The position numbers and the translations under genes are program-made. Source: Cupriavidus cauae (lineage in GTDB: Bacteria; Pseudomonadota; Gammaproteobacteria; Burkholderiales; Burkholderiaceae). From it: a stretch of 64,000 nucleotides of DNA. The stretch covers positions 1 to 64,000 of the forward strand of contig NZ_VWRN01000072.1 of NCBI RefSeq assembly GCF_008632125.1, given 5' to 3'. Below the pieces are notes generated by a model. The model had not been told where the DNA came from and did no database searches. It saw nothing but the letters and a program-made list of their open reading frames with translations. Numbering within the stretch: the first letter of the stretch is position 1; every line of letters starts with the position of its first letter. Below are positions 1 to 8,126 of the stretch, piece by piece.

Positions 1-276
1 GGCGCGGTCGGCGCGGCTGGCGCGACCAGCGGTGCCGGCGGTGCCGGTGGCGCGGGCGCGGGCGGTACCGGCGGCGTGGGCAACGGTGCGACCGGCGGTG
101 CCGGTGGTGCCGGTGGTGCGGCGCTGGCCGATGCAGGCACGTTCAACATGTCCAACGCGATGAGCAGCGTCGGGCAGTCGGCGGCCGGCATCATGATTGC
201 CAACCAGAACAGCGGCCTCGGCTCGCTGGTGCAACAAGCCGTCACGGTCCAGGCCAACCTGGCTGTAGGCAGGTAA
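1..276 (+). CDS. C-terminal part of a Gly/Ala-rich secreted protein, Fap-like (5' truncated)
   Basis: The reading frame is open from the first base, so the gene starts outside the window. The visible 91 residues begin with a Gly/Ala/Thr low-complexity run and end in a non-repetitive tail, NSGLGSLVQQAVTVQANLAV. Tails with 'GxxSLVQQ.V.VQ.NL' recall subunits exported through amyloid-type outer-membrane systems. It precedes a small secreted protein, a C39 peptidase and a coiled-coil outer-membrane barrel, the same classes of gene found in Pseudomonas fap operons, so I infer it is a structural subunit of that system. The repeat character comes from sequence; the amyloid role is inference. Confidence 0.6.
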   Translation, partial: GAVGAAGATSGAGGAGGAGAGGTGGVGNGATGGAGGAGGAALADAGTFNMSNAMSSVGQSAAGIMIANQNSGLGSLVQQAVTVQANLAVGR

Positions 277-411
277 GACGCTGCGCGCTCGCGCATGCCG
301 GTGCGTGGATGGCGCACCGGCATCGCGCCTTGCGCGGTGTTGCTCTGCAGGAGTGGGCGTCCCGGCCACGCGTCGGGACGCCCGTTCGACGGGACACAAG
401 GAGGCACCATC

Positions 412-891
412 ATGCGAGCGGTCCGCACCGCTGTCGGCGCTTTGACGACAGCATTCCTGCTCTGGCCCGGCCTGCACGCCGCGGCAGAGCCGTCCGCCGC
501 GCCAGAAGCGGCGAGCCCGACGGCCGCGATGCCGACCACCGTCGGCATGCCGGAAGACAACAGCAAGGACACCCCCGTGGCCGCGACACCGCGGACAACG
601 GTCGACGCATCGGCACAAGGGCAGACGGGCACCGTGCTCGCCGGCTTCGGCAAGCCGGTCGGCACCGACGCGCTGGCCGATATCCGTGGCGGCGCCGAAG
701 TGGTGGTCAACGACATGCGGCTGGCTGGCGTCGTGGCGGACAACACCGCCAATCGCGTCATCACCGGCAGCAACGCGATTTCGGATGGGGCGTTCGCCAA
801 TGCGAGCGGCCTGCCCACGGTGATACAGAACACCGGCGCCAACACGCTGATCCAGAACGCGACGATTCTGAACGTGCGATTTGGGCCATGA
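412..891 (+). CDS. small secreted protein with VIQN/LIQN motifs (fap-like operon)
   Basis: Encodes 159 residues. The start is set by a strong AAGGAGG at 398-404; an upstream in-frame start at 295 lacks this. An N-terminal signal peptide (about residues 1-25, ending HAAA) is followed by a Pro/Ala/Thr-rich linker and a conserved-looking C-terminal half with 'NRVITGSNAISDGAFANASG', then 'TVIQNTGANTLIQNATI'. The VIQN motif recurs in the product at 1641-2525. It is probably a minor subunit or assembly factor of the exported system. Its TGA stop overlaps the next ATG (ATGA at 888-891), so the peptidase gene is translationally coupled. I do not know a verified family name. Confidence 0.75.
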   Translation: MRAVRTAVGALTTAFLLWPGLHAAAEPSAAPEAASPTAAMPTTVGMPEDNSKDTPVAATPRTTVDASAQGQTGTVLAGFGKPVGTDALADIRGGAEVVVNDMRLAGVVADNTANRVITGSNAISDGAFANASGLPTVIQNTGANTLIQNATILNVRFGP

Positions 892-1628
892 AGCGGGCCA
901 TGAAGCGGGCCATGAAGCAGGCCATGAAGCAGGCCATGAACCTGCCACGCCTTGCCGCGCTGGCGGCGCTCGCCTGGGCGTCGGCCATGGTGCCGGCGCA
1001 CGCCGCCGATACGGTGGTGATTCCACCGGCCGGCAGCGACTACAAGGTCCGGACAGTGAGCCTGAAGGAGGCACGCTTCAAGACCACCATCCGGCAGCAG
1101 TACGACTTCAGCTGCGGCTCGGCCGCAGTGGCGACCCTGCTTACCTATCAGTACGGCCATCCGGTCACGGAAGCCGAAGTGTTCCAGCAGATGTACCTGA
1201 CCGGCGATCGCGCCAAGATCCAGCGCGAGGGCTTCTCGCTGCTGGACATGAAGCGCTTCCTCGAAACGCGCGGCTTCATGGCCGACGGCTTCGAACTGCC
1301 GCTGTCCAAGCTCGAGGAAACCCAGGTCCCGGCGATCGTGCTGGTGGTCGAGAACGGCTACCACCATTTCGTCGTGGTCAAGGGGGTACGCGGCAATCGG
1401 GTGTTGGTTGGCGATCCCGCCCTCGGTACGCGAGCGTTGTCTCGCGAACACTTCGAACGGATCTGGGACAGTAGTCTTCTGTTCGTGATCCACAACCGCA
1501 CCGATATCGCGCGCTTCAACCAGGCTTCGGACTGGCGCGTCGCACCCAGTGGGCCGTACTGGATGGGGGTCAATCGGGACAGTCTGTTCTTTACCGTCAT
1601 GCCAAAGCATGGCGCTGGAGACTTCTAG
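888..1628 (+). CDS. periplasmic C39-like cysteine peptidase, FapD-like
   Basis: Encodes up to 246 residues of a papain-like C39 domain (bacteriocin-processing/double-glycine type) preceded by a signal peptide ending in AHAA. Catalytic candidates are Cys76 in YDFSCGSAAVATLL, with Gln70/71 as oxyanion-hole residue, His159/160 in GYHHFVVVKG and Asp176 in LVGDPALGTR. Pseudomonas FapD is the same class of stand-alone exported C39 protein. The 5' end holds four 12-bp tandem units, giving in-frame ATGs at 888, 900, 912, 924 and 936. The start at 936 gives a typical signal peptide, while 888 overlaps the previous stop. It likely processes or licenses the secreted subunits. Confidence 0.85.
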   Translation: MKRAMKRAMKQAMKQAMNLPRLAALAALAWASAMVPAHAADTVVIPPAGSDYKVRTVSLKEARFKTTIRQQYDFSCGSAAVATLLTYQYGHPVTEAEVFQQMYLTGDRAKIQREGFSLLDMKRFLETRGFMADGFELPLSKLEETQVPAIVLVVENGYHHFVVVKGVRGNRVLVGDPALGTRALSREHFERIWDSSLLFVIHNRTDIARFNQASDWRVAPSGPYWMGVNRDSLFFTVMPKHGAGDF

Positions 1629-1640
1629 GGACCCGTCACC

Positions 1641-2525
1641 ATGTATCGACAAGCCATGACTACGCGGCCGGCGCGCCGCGGCGCCGCCCGTGGCGCTGCC
1701 AATTCGGCCGCGGCAGCGATGCTGCTAGGCGCGGGACTGGCCTGCGCCGGCCAGGCGTGGAGCACGCAGGCCCCGCGCGAGGACGGGCTGGACGCCGGAC
1801 TGGCGTCCTACCCCGCCGCGGATCCGCATCACGATGCCATCGCTGCCGCGCGCAGCGGCATGGCCGGCTGGAAACCGGTCGCATCGGCACGATTGGAAGA
1901 ACTGCGAGGCGGCTTCGAGACCGGCGGCCTGCAGGTCTCGTTCGGCATCGAACGCGCCGTCTATATCAACGGCAACCTGGTGGTATCGACCAGCCTGGTG
2001 ATTCCCGACGTCAGCCGCATCACCTCGGAACAGGCAGGACGGCTTGCCGCCGCGCTGCAGAGCGCGGCCAATGCGGGCTCGGTCGCGGCCAACGCGCTGG
2101 GGCAGGCCGGGCAGGCGGGGCAGGGCACCTCGACGCCCGGCAGCGGCAGCGCCAGTTCCTCGGCGAGCGCGGGACAGCCAGGCACGTCCACCTCCACGCC
2201 GGGCACCGCCACGGTGGCGGCGCCATCGCCTCCACCGTCTTCGGGGACGCCGCCGATGCCGGCGCCGGCGGTGATCGCCACCGCGACCGGTTCGGTCACC
2301 ACCAACGGCCTGCTCAATCTGATCCAGAACGGGCCGGGCAACAGCTTCAACGCGGGGGCGCTGGCGGGCACGCCGGCGACCGTGATCCAGAACTCGCTCA
2401 ACAACCAGTCGATCCAGAGCCTGTTGACCATCGATGCGGGCGTGAACACCTTGCAGGCGTTCCGCGCGGGGGTCGCCGGCGCGGCATTGAACAGCGCCCT
2501 GCAACGGGCGGCGAGCATGCGGTAG
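1641..2525 (+). CDS. secreted protein with VIQN motif, FapE-like accessory
   Basis: Encodes 294 residues. After a basic N terminus and a hydrophobic stretch (about residues 20-40) comes a conserved-looking block 'RLEELRGGFETGG' and 'VSFGIERAVYINGNLVVSTS', then a long Ser/Gly/Pro/Thr linker (about 150-210). The C-terminal domain has 'LLNLIQNGPGNSF', 'ATVIQNSLNNQSIQSLLTID' and 'NTLQAF'. The Asn/Gln spacing is like that of amyloid subunits and of the small protein at 412-891. It lies 12 bases after the peptidase gene and before the outer-membrane barrel, the position of fapE in Pseudomonas. The role as an exported component is inferred from context; no enzyme motif is visible. Confidence 0.65.
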   Translation: MYRQAMTTRPARRGAARGAANSAAAAMLLGAGLACAGQAWSTQAPREDGLDAGLASYPAADPHHDAIAAARSGMAGWKPVASARLEELRGGFETGGLQVSFGIERAVYINGNLVVSTSLVIPDVSRITSEQAGRLAAALQSAANAGSVAANALGQAGQAGQGTSTPGSGSASSSASAGQPGTSTSTPGTATVAAPSPPPSSGTPPMPAPAVIATATGSVTTNGLLNLIQNGPGNSFNAGALAGTPATVIQNSLNNQSIQSLLTIDAGVNTLQAFRAGVAGAALNSALQRAASMR

Positions 2526-2669
2526 AGCCAAACACGCATACGGGACCACACGAAGCAAGCGGAAGCAACGGATGCACGCGGTCGCATCCGGACACACAGG
2601 GGTGCATGGCAACAACGCAAACAGGTCGCGGACTCCTGAACCAGTCCGCCATCCGGGGGGAGGAGAGTC

Positions 2670-4097
2670 ATGAGAAAAAGGTCGATGCAGGGCATCCGGC
2701 AGGCGGGATGCTCGACCTTGCTATTGCTGGGGGGATTGGCGCATGCGCAGAATCTGCCCGACGAAGGGCCGACGGCCGCCAAGCTGGAAGCCCTGAAACG
2801 CGAGGTCGCGGAACAGGCCGCCGTGCTCGACGCGATGAAGCGCTCGATGGCCCAGCAAGAGGCCACGATCCGCGAGTTGCGCAGCATCGTCGGCGCCGAT
2901 GCGCTGGCGAACAAGCGCGGCGGGCAGCGCGGCCCCGGTGTGACCGGCGCCGATATCGCGACCGGCGCGGCGACGGCGCCGGCTGCCGCCAGCGGCAACA
3001 CCGGCCTGCCGAATACGCGCAACGTGCCGGTCAATCAGGCACAAGGTCCGGCACAGGGCCCCGCACAGGGCCCCGCGAACGGCAGCACCACCGTCGCACA
3101 GGCGCAGGAACCGGTGGGCCGGCCGCCCGAGCGCGACACGCGTCCGCCGGAGATCGCGCCGATCTTCGATCAGCCCGGCGTGCTGACGCCGCCCGGCCGG
3201 CTGGTGGTCGAGCCGGCGTTCCAGTACGGCTATTCGTCCAACAACCGCGTGGCGCTGGTCGGCTACACGGTGATTCCGGCGATCCTGATCGGGCTGATCG
3301 ACGTGCGCGAGGTCAAGACCTCGACCTATGTCGCCTCGGTCGCCTTCCGCTACGGCATTACCAAGCGGCTTGAAATCGAGGCCAAGGTGCCATACGTGCA
3401 TAGCTCGGGCTCGACCATCAGCCGCGAAGTCTTCACCGGCACCGCGGTCGACAACGTCTTCAATTCGAGCGGCAGCGGACTGGGCGATGTCGAGGCGACG
3501 CTGCGCTATCAGCTGAACTACGGCAACGACCGCATGCCGTATTTCGTCGGCTGGCTGCGCTACAAGTCCAATACCGGCAAGAGCCCGTTCGACGTGGTCA
3601 CCGATTGCGTGCAGCGCTGCATCGGCAATACCACCGGCACCGGGCTGCCGCTGGGCATGCCGACCGGCACCGGCTTCCACGCGATCCAGCCGGGCATCAC
3701 GTGGCTGCTGCCGACCGATCCTGCGGTGTTCTTCGGCACCTTCAGCTATCTGCACAATTTTGGCCGCGACAACGTCAGCCGTACCGTGCTGAACGGCCAG
3801 AAGGAGCCGCTGGGCAAGATCGAGCCGGGCGACATCTTCGGCTTCAACTTCGGCATGGGCCTGGCGCTGAACGAGCGGGCGTCATTCAGCATCGGCTACG
3901 ACCAGAGCATCATCTGGCCGACCAAGCAGAACGGACAGACCGTGCCCGGCTCGGTGCGGATCACGCAGGGCTCGCTGCTGGTCGGCTATTCGTACCGCTT
4001 CAGCGACCGCTATACGCTCAATATCTCGGTCGGCGCGGGGCTGACGCGCGATACGCCGGATCTGCAGGTCAACGTGCGGCTGCCGATCACGTTCTGA
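2670..4097 (+). CDS. outer-membrane beta-barrel with N-terminal coiled coil, FapF-like exporter
   Basis: Encodes 475 residues; GGGAGGAGAG lies before the ATG. A signal peptide ending in AHAQ is followed by a heptad-rich helix (about residues 33-75, AAKLEALKREVAEQAAVLDA onward), a low-complexity linker with GPAQ repeats, then a barrel with alternating aromatic strands ending in 'LQVNVRLPITF', the terminal Phe typical of outer-membrane proteins. FapF of Pseudomonas has the same plan: a trimeric coiled-coil plug before a barrel that secretes amyloid subunits. It is the last gene of the operon. An alternative is a general aromatic-compound or phenol-type porin, but the coiled coil and context favour export. 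Confidence 0.75.
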   Translation: MRKRSMQGIRQAGCSTLLLLGGLAHAQNLPDEGPTAAKLEALKREVAEQAAVLDAMKRSMAQQEATIRELRSIVGADALANKRGGQRGPGVTGADIATGAATAPAAASGNTGLPNTRNVPVNQAQGPAQGPAQGPANGSTTVAQAQEPVGRPPERDTRPPEIAPIFDQPGVLTPPGRLVVEPAFQYGYSSNNRVALVGYTVIPAILIGLIDVREVKTSTYVASVAFRYGITKRLEIEAKVPYVHSSGSTISREVFTGTAVDNVFNSSGSGLGDVEATLRYQLNYGNDRMPYFVGWLRYKSNTGKSPFDVVTDCVQRCIGNTTGTGLPLGMPTGTGFHAIQPGITWLLPTDPAVFFGTFSYLHNFGRDNVSRTVLNGQKEPLGKIEPGDIFGFNFGMGLALNERASFSIGYDQSIIWPTKQNGQTVPGSVRITQGSLLVGYSYRFSDRYTLNISVGAGLTRDTPDLQVNVRLPITF

Positions 4098-4402
4098 GCG
4101 GCTTCGGGTCGGGCTCGGGCTTCGGCTCGGGCTTGCGCTTTGGCGCGGGTTCGCTTCGGCTCGGACTTCGCCCCCAGCTTCGGCTTTTGGCGTTGCCCTG
4201 GCGTCATCGCCGTCACGTCGGCCCTGTGCCGGCGTGACGGCTACGCGACGCGGCGCCGGCACGGTGCGCTGCACCCCACGGCTTCGCTTGCGATTCCCTG
4301 CCTGGTGGCGTACAAAAGTAAAACCCGCCCCGCTGGCGGATTCTGCCGCCACCTGCCAGCCTCGGCAGCCCACGGACGGGACCTCGCTCGGAGGAATCCG
4401 TC
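4098..4402 (+). other. gene-free interval after the fap-like operon
   Basis: This 305-bp gap starts right after a stop codon with a degenerate run of TCGGGCT/TTCGGCT units (about 4105-4170), one of many stop-proximal simple repeats in the window. No intrinsic terminator with a T-tract was seen. The last 20 bases hold the ribosome-binding site (CGGAGGA) of the next gene. Confidence 0.5.
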
Positions 4403-4915
4403 ATGCGCAAACGCATCTACTGGTTATTGCCCGACGTGGTCAGCGCTCGGCGCACCATGGACGATTTGCTGATCAATCGCGTCGAACACCGGCACATCCA
4501 CTTCGTCGCCCGCGACGGCATGGACATGACCGGCCTGCATGAAGCCAATCTGTTCCAGACCTCCGATATCGTTCACGCCGCCGAGATGGGTTTGATGATC
4601 GGTGGTGCGGTCGGCGTGGTCGCCGGCGTGGTGGTCGCGATGTTCCCGATCGTCAGCGATACCCCGCAATGGGGCCTGGTCGGCGTGCTGGCGGTGCTCG
4701 GCGCGGTGTTCGGGGCCTGGGCCTCGAGCATGATCGGCAGCTCCGCGCCGAACAGCCGGCTCAAGCCCTTCGAGGCCGATATCGCCGACGGCAAGATCCT
4801 GCTGATGGTCGACGTGCCGCGCGGCCGTGTCGAGGAAATCGAAACGCTGCTGCGCAGCTCGCATCCGGAAGCCCGCTTCGCGGGGATGGACCCGGCGGTG
4901 CCGGCATTCCCCTGA
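4403..4915 (+). CDS. DUF1269 family membrane protein
   Basis: Encodes 170 residues. Two hydrophobic helices (about residues 66-84 and 91-112) form a glycine-rich hairpin, flanked by soluble parts that resemble DUF1269 proteins ('IYWLLPDVVSARRTMDDLL' at the N terminus, 'DGKILLMVDVPRGRVEEIE' at the C terminus). Members are small inner-membrane proteins of unknown function, often linked to stress. A good GGAGGA precedes the ATG. It appears monocistronic: five 8-bp repeats and a strong hairpin follow it. Confidence 0.85.
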   Translation: MRKRIYWLLPDVVSARRTMDDLLINRVEHRHIHFVARDGMDMTGLHEANLFQTSDIVHAAEMGLMIGGAVGVVAGVVVAMFPIVSDTPQWGLVGVLAVLGAVFGAWASSMIGSSAPNSRLKPFEADIADGKILLMVDVPRGRVEEIETLLRSSHPEARFAGMDPAVPAFP

Positions 4916-4944
4916 TCCGGCGCGATGCATTGCTTCGGCTGTTC

Positions 4945-4984
4945 GATGGTCTGATGGTTTGATGGTTTGATGGTCTGAAGGTCC
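4945..4984 (+). repeat. five tandem 8-bp units (GATGGTYT)
   Basis: Units GATGGTCT, GATGGTTT, GATGGTTT, GATGGTCT and GAAGGTCC follow each other without spacers, starting 29 bases after the DUF1269 stop codon. It belongs to the class of gene-border simple repeats seen across the window. Confidence 0.85.
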
Positions 4985-4990
4985 GATGAT

Positions 4991-5023
4991 ACGTGGTGCA
5001 GGGCCCGTGCCCGTGCACCACGT
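4991..5023. terminator. 10-bp perfect inverted repeat, probable terminator
   Basis: ACGTGGTGCA and its exact complement are separated by 13 bases that themselves can pair (GGG/CCC). A pyrimidine run TCTCTCT follows on the + strand. The position fits termination of the DUF1269 transcript; it could instead be an operator for the LysR gene 100 bases downstream. Confidence 0.6.
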
Positions 5024-5123
5024 TCTCTCTCTGCGCGCCGGCTCGGCGCGACTCCCCGCGCATTGACCCTTCGCCGAGAAACCGGTAGTTTTCGGCCGAC
5101 CCTCCCATCTCGCCTGAAGATCG

Positions 5124-6047
5124 ATGAATCGTATGCTGCCGGGCACGCGCGCCCTCCGGACCTTCGAAGCGGCGGCGCGGCATCTGAACTTCACTCGCGC
5201 GGCCGAAGAGGTTGGCCTGACGCCCGCGGCGGTCAGCTACCAGATCAAGGAAATCGAGGAACAGCTCGGCATCACGCTGTTTACGCGCACCAGCCGCACC
5301 ATCCAGCTGACACCCGCCGGCGCGGTCCTGTACGAGGCCACCGCCGATGCGCTCGACAATCTGCGCCGCGCCACCGCGCGCGCCCGGCGCATGGCGCGGG
5401 GCGCGACGCATCTTCGGATATCGCTGGAGGCGCGCTTCGCGTCCAACTGGCTGCTGCCTCGGCTGCCGCAATTTCGCGCCGCGAATCCCGGCCTGGAGCT
5501 GACCTTCGATATCAGCGAGCAGGTCCGTGATTTCGAGGCCGACGATATCGACGTCGCGATCCGCTTCGGCGCCGGCCACTACGAAGGCGCACGCGCCGAG
5601 CGTCTGTTCGGCACGGTGGTGGTACCGATCTGCAGTCCCCGCCTGCTCGAATCCGGCCCCCCGCTGCACGAGCCGCGCGATCTGCTGCACCACACGCTGT
5701 GCCATGTCGATTGCCGGACCGATGGCATCGTCTGGCCCGACTGGCCGATGTGGATGGCGGCGGCCGGCATCGAGAACTTCGACGACAGCCGCTGCATGGC
5801 CTTCGCCGATTCCACGCACGTCGTGCAGGCCGTGCTGGACAGCGGCGCCGTCGGCCTGGTCGAACTGCCGATGATCGCCAACGACCTCGCGGCGGGCCGT
5901 CTGGTCAGACTGTTCGACATCGGGGTCAGCGTGGCGCAGGACTATGCGTATCACCTCGTCTATCCGGAGAGCAGCAGCGACGATCCACGCGTTGTGGCGT
6001 TTCGCGACTGGCTGATCGAACAAACCAGGCAGACACCACAGGGATAA
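5124..6047 (+). CDS. LysR-family regulator, GcvA-like
   Basis: Encodes 307 residues, the usual LysR length. The N-terminal winged helix (about residues 8-66, 'LRTFEAAARHLNFTRAAEEV ... GLTPAAVSYQIKEIEEQLG') is followed by a substrate-binding domain with 'LRISLEARFASNWLLPRLPQ' and 'DIDVAIRFGAGHYEG', motifs typical of GcvA-like members. It lies 29 bases before a short-chain dehydrogenase gene on the same strand, so it may be cotranscribed with and control it. The effector is unknown. Confidence 0.9.
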   Translation: MNRMLPGTRALRTFEAAARHLNFTRAAEEVGLTPAAVSYQIKEIEEQLGITLFTRTSRTIQLTPAGAVLYEATADALDNLRRATARARRMARGATHLRISLEARFASNWLLPRLPQFRAANPGLELTFDISEQVRDFEADDIDVAIRFGAGHYEGARAERLFGTVVVPICSPRLLESGPPLHEPRDLLHHTLCHVDCRTDGIVWPDWPMWMAAAGIENFDDSRCMAFADSTHVVQAVLDSGAVGLVELPMIANDLAAGRLVRLFDIGVSVAQDYAYHLVYPESSSDDPRVVAFRDWLIEQTRQTPQG

Positions 6048-6076
6048 GCTCGCCTCCCTGCGGTATATTTCCCCGC

Positions 6077-6859
6077 ATGTGCGCGCATACCCCATCCCAT
6101 TCCTCCTCCCATCCCTTCTCGCTGACCGGCCGCGTGGCGCTGGTTACCGGCGGTGCGCAGGGTCTTGGCATCGCCATTGCCAAAGGCTTGATCGACGCCG
6201 GTGCCACCGTGCTGGTGGCCGCGCGCAATGCGCAGCGTGTCGAGCAGGCCGTCGCCACGCTCGGTGAGGGCGCCCGTCCGCTGGTGCTCGACATTACCGA
6301 CGAGACCGCGGTAGCGAAGGCGTTCGACAGCATCGACAGCCAATATGGCCGGCTCGACATCCTGGTGAACAACGCCGGCGCGCGCAATCGGCAGACCATG
6401 GCCGAGCTCGATACCGGCGATCTGCGCGCGATGATGGAAACCAATCTGGTCGCGCCGTACAACCTGTGCCGGCATGCAGCGATACGCATGCGTCGCGGTA
6501 GCTATGGCCGCATCATCAATGTCAGCTCGATCGCGGGGCAGGTGGCGCGGGGCGACGACGTGCTGTATCCCGCCACCAAGGGCGCGCTTGATGCGCTGAC
6601 GCGCTCGCTATCGGCGGACCTGGGGCGCGATGGCCTCACCGTCAACGCGATTGCGCCGGGGTTCTTCGCCACCGAGCCGAACCAGCCGATGGTCGGCGAC
6701 GCCGGCGTGAAGGACTGGCTGCAGCGCCGTACCTCGCTGGGCCGCTGGGGCCAGCCGGACGAGATCGCGGGCGCCGCGGTGTTCCTGGCCTCGCCGGCGG
6801 CGTCCTATGTCACCGGCCACGTCCTTGCCGTCGACGGCGGCTATCTGGCTCATTTCTGA
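6077..6859 (+). CDS. SDR-family NAD(P)-dependent oxidoreductase
   Basis: Encodes 260 residues from ATG 6077. It is a classical short-chain dehydrogenase: TGGAQGLG nucleotide loop (about residues 24-31), NNAG (about 101), catalytic Ser in 'INVSSIAG' and the YPATK (YxxxK) pair, with C-terminal 'GHVLAVDGGYLAHF'. It resembles gluconate 5-dehydrogenase/3-oxoacyl-ACP-reductase-like enzymes; the substrate cannot be told. The stop codon is part of an 11-bp direct repeat (CTGACTCACGT then CTGACTCACTT, 6856-6877). It converges with a LysR gene 12 bases away. Confidence 0.92.
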   Translation: MCAHTPSHSSSHPFSLTGRVALVTGGAQGLGIAIAKGLIDAGATVLVAARNAQRVEQAVATLGEGARPLVLDITDETAVAKAFDSIDSQYGRLDILVNNAGARNRQTMAELDTGDLRAMMETNLVAPYNLCRHAAIRMRRGSYGRIINVSSIAGQVARGDDVLYPATKGALDALTRSLSADLGRDGLTVNAIAPGFFATEPNQPMVGDAGVKDWLQRRTSLGRWGQPDEIAGAAVFLASPAASYVTGHVLAVDGGYLAHF

Positions 6860-6871
6860 CTCACGTCTGAC

Positions 6872-7798
6872 TCACTTCGGACGCGTCGGCCGCGCGGCAT
6901 CCTGCGCGCCGCCCCGCTTGCGAAAGTGCGCGTAGACGTAGTCGAGCATCGCGCTGGCCGCGGCCGAATCACCGCGGTCGCGCAGCCGCACCAGGCAGAT
7001 GTCGCGCACCAGCGATTCCAGCCGCAGCGGCCGGATCGCCAGATTGGGCAGCTGGAACTGGAACAGCGCCAGCGACGGCACCACGGTGACGCCGAGGCCC
7101 GCGGCCACGAGCCCGGCCACCGTGGCCAGATGCTCGACCTCCATCACGCCATTGAGCCGCGTCGGATGCAGCGCGGCGTCCAGATGCTGCCGCACGCTGC
7201 TGGTGCGCGACAGATGGATGAACGGCAGGCCGGCGAGCGCGGACGGGGCGATGCTGCGGCGCGAGGCCAGCGGATGATCGGCGGGGCAGATCACGTGGAA
7301 GGAATCCGCCACCAGCGGCTCGATCTTCAGGTCCGCATCCTGGCCGGGCGCCGGCGCCAGCGCGAAATCGACGCGGCCGCGCCGTACCAGATCGATGCAG
7401 CCGTCGGCCAGCACATCGTGCAGCGCCAGCGCGATGCCTGGATAGCGCGCGCGGAAGGCGGCGAGCACCGGCGGCAGATCGCCGGCGGCGATCGACGGCA
7501 GCGCCGCGATCGCGACCCGGCCCTTGCGGCGCTCGGCATGGTCGCGCAGGTCGGCGAAGGCGTCCTCGAAATCGGCCAGCAGCCGCTCGGCCACCTCCTC
7601 GAAGCGGCGACCCTCGGCACTGAGCTCGACAAAGCGCGTGGTGCGCTCGAACAGCCGCGCGCCGGCCTGTTCCTCCAGCGTGCGGATCAGCGCGCTGAAC
7701 GCCGACTGCGACAGATGGCAGGCCTGCGCCGCCCGTGTGAAATTGCGCTGCTGGGCCAGTGCGACGAAGGCGCGCAGATGCTTGACGGACAGGTTCAT
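6872..7798 (-). CDS. LysR-family regulator divergent from the AtuA genes
   Basis: Encodes 308 residues from the ATG at 7798; upstream in-frame codons only translate a simple repeat (…PSIRRPFAVHSPSI…) and are not likely coding. The helix-turn-helix is 'LRAFVALAQQRNFTRAAQAC ... HLSQSAFSALIRTLEE', followed by a CbbR/CynR-like effector domain ('GRVAIAALPSIAAGDLPPVL'). It is divergent from an AtuA-family gene across 330 bases holding an LTTR-like site at 7971-7985, so it likely controls the 8127-10970 operon. Confidence 0.9.
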   Translation of the reverse strand: MNLSVKHLRAFVALAQQRNFTRAAQACHLSQSAFSALIRTLEEQAGARLFERTTRFVELSAEGRRFEEVAERLLADFEDAFADLRDHAERRKGRVAIAALPSIAAGDLPPVLAAFRARYPGIALALHDVLADGCIDLVRRGRVDFALAPAPGQDADLKIEPLVADSFHVICPADHPLASRRSIAPSALAGLPFIHLSRTSSVRQHLDAALHPTRLNGVMEVEHLATVAGLVAAGLGVTVVPSLALFQFQLPNLAIRPLRLESLVRDICLVRLRDRGDSAAASAMLDYVYAHFRKRGGAQDAARPTRPK

Positions 7799-7823
7799 GG
7801 CGGCGAAAGGATGGTTGATCGAG

Positions 7824-7966
7824 GGCGAATGGACGGCGAATGGACGGCGAATGGACGGCGCATGGATGGCGCACGGACGGCAAATGCACGGCGAGCGGGC
7901 CGCGAATTGACCACGGATCGGTCGCGAATCGACCACGGACGGACCGCGCATTGATCGGCCGGACCG
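7824..7966. repeat. 11-bp periodic tandem repeat array
   Basis: Six 11-bp units (GGCGAATGGAC, degenerating to GGCAAATGCAC) occupy 7824-7889. After one degenerate unit, a 22-bp unit (CGCGAATTGACCACGGATCG plus two bases) repeats 2.9 times to 7966, so the 11-bp phase continues for about 13 units. It lies between a LysR start and the intergenic promoter region. Confidence 0.85.
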
Positions 7967-7970
7967 CTAG

Positions 7971-7985
7971 ATTAATCCAAATAAT
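7971..7985. promoter_or_regulatory. putative LysR-type binding site
   Basis: ATTA-N7-TAAT (ATTAATCCAAATAAT) is an AT-rich dyad inside GC-rich DNA, midway between divergent LysR and AtuA genes. T-N11-A dyads of this kind are the usual LysR contact. The assignment is by position and symmetry only. Confidence 0.45.
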
Positions 7986-8050
7986 CCGTTTTTCCGAATT
8001 CGCCATCGTGCCTAGAATGCCGGGACCGGCCGCGCATCTGCGCGGTTCCG

Positions 8051-8090
8051 TATTGGTCCTTGTTGGTCCTTGTTGATCCCTGTTGGTCCT
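8051..8090 (+). repeat. four tandem 10-bp units (TGTTGGTCCT)
   Basis: Units TATTGGTCCT, TGTTGGTCCT, TGTTGATCCC and TGTTGGTCCT are directly adjacent, ending 36 bases before the AtuA ATG, so they lie in its promoter or leader. The ten-base period puts each copy on the same DNA face. Confidence 0.85.
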
Positions 8091-8126
8091 GATTCCGACC
8101 GTCGACTTCCTGATATCGCGCCCGCC

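Noticed and set aside
295..411. Upstream start for the small secreted protein at 412-891
   Set aside because: The longer form would hide the signal peptide inside the protein, and the strong AAGGAGG sits just before ATG 412.
4098..4402. Continuation of the outer-membrane barrel gene by a frameshift into the Gly/Ser-rich frame
   Set aside because: The barrel already ends with the expected terminal Phe, and the extra frame is simple-sequence translation.
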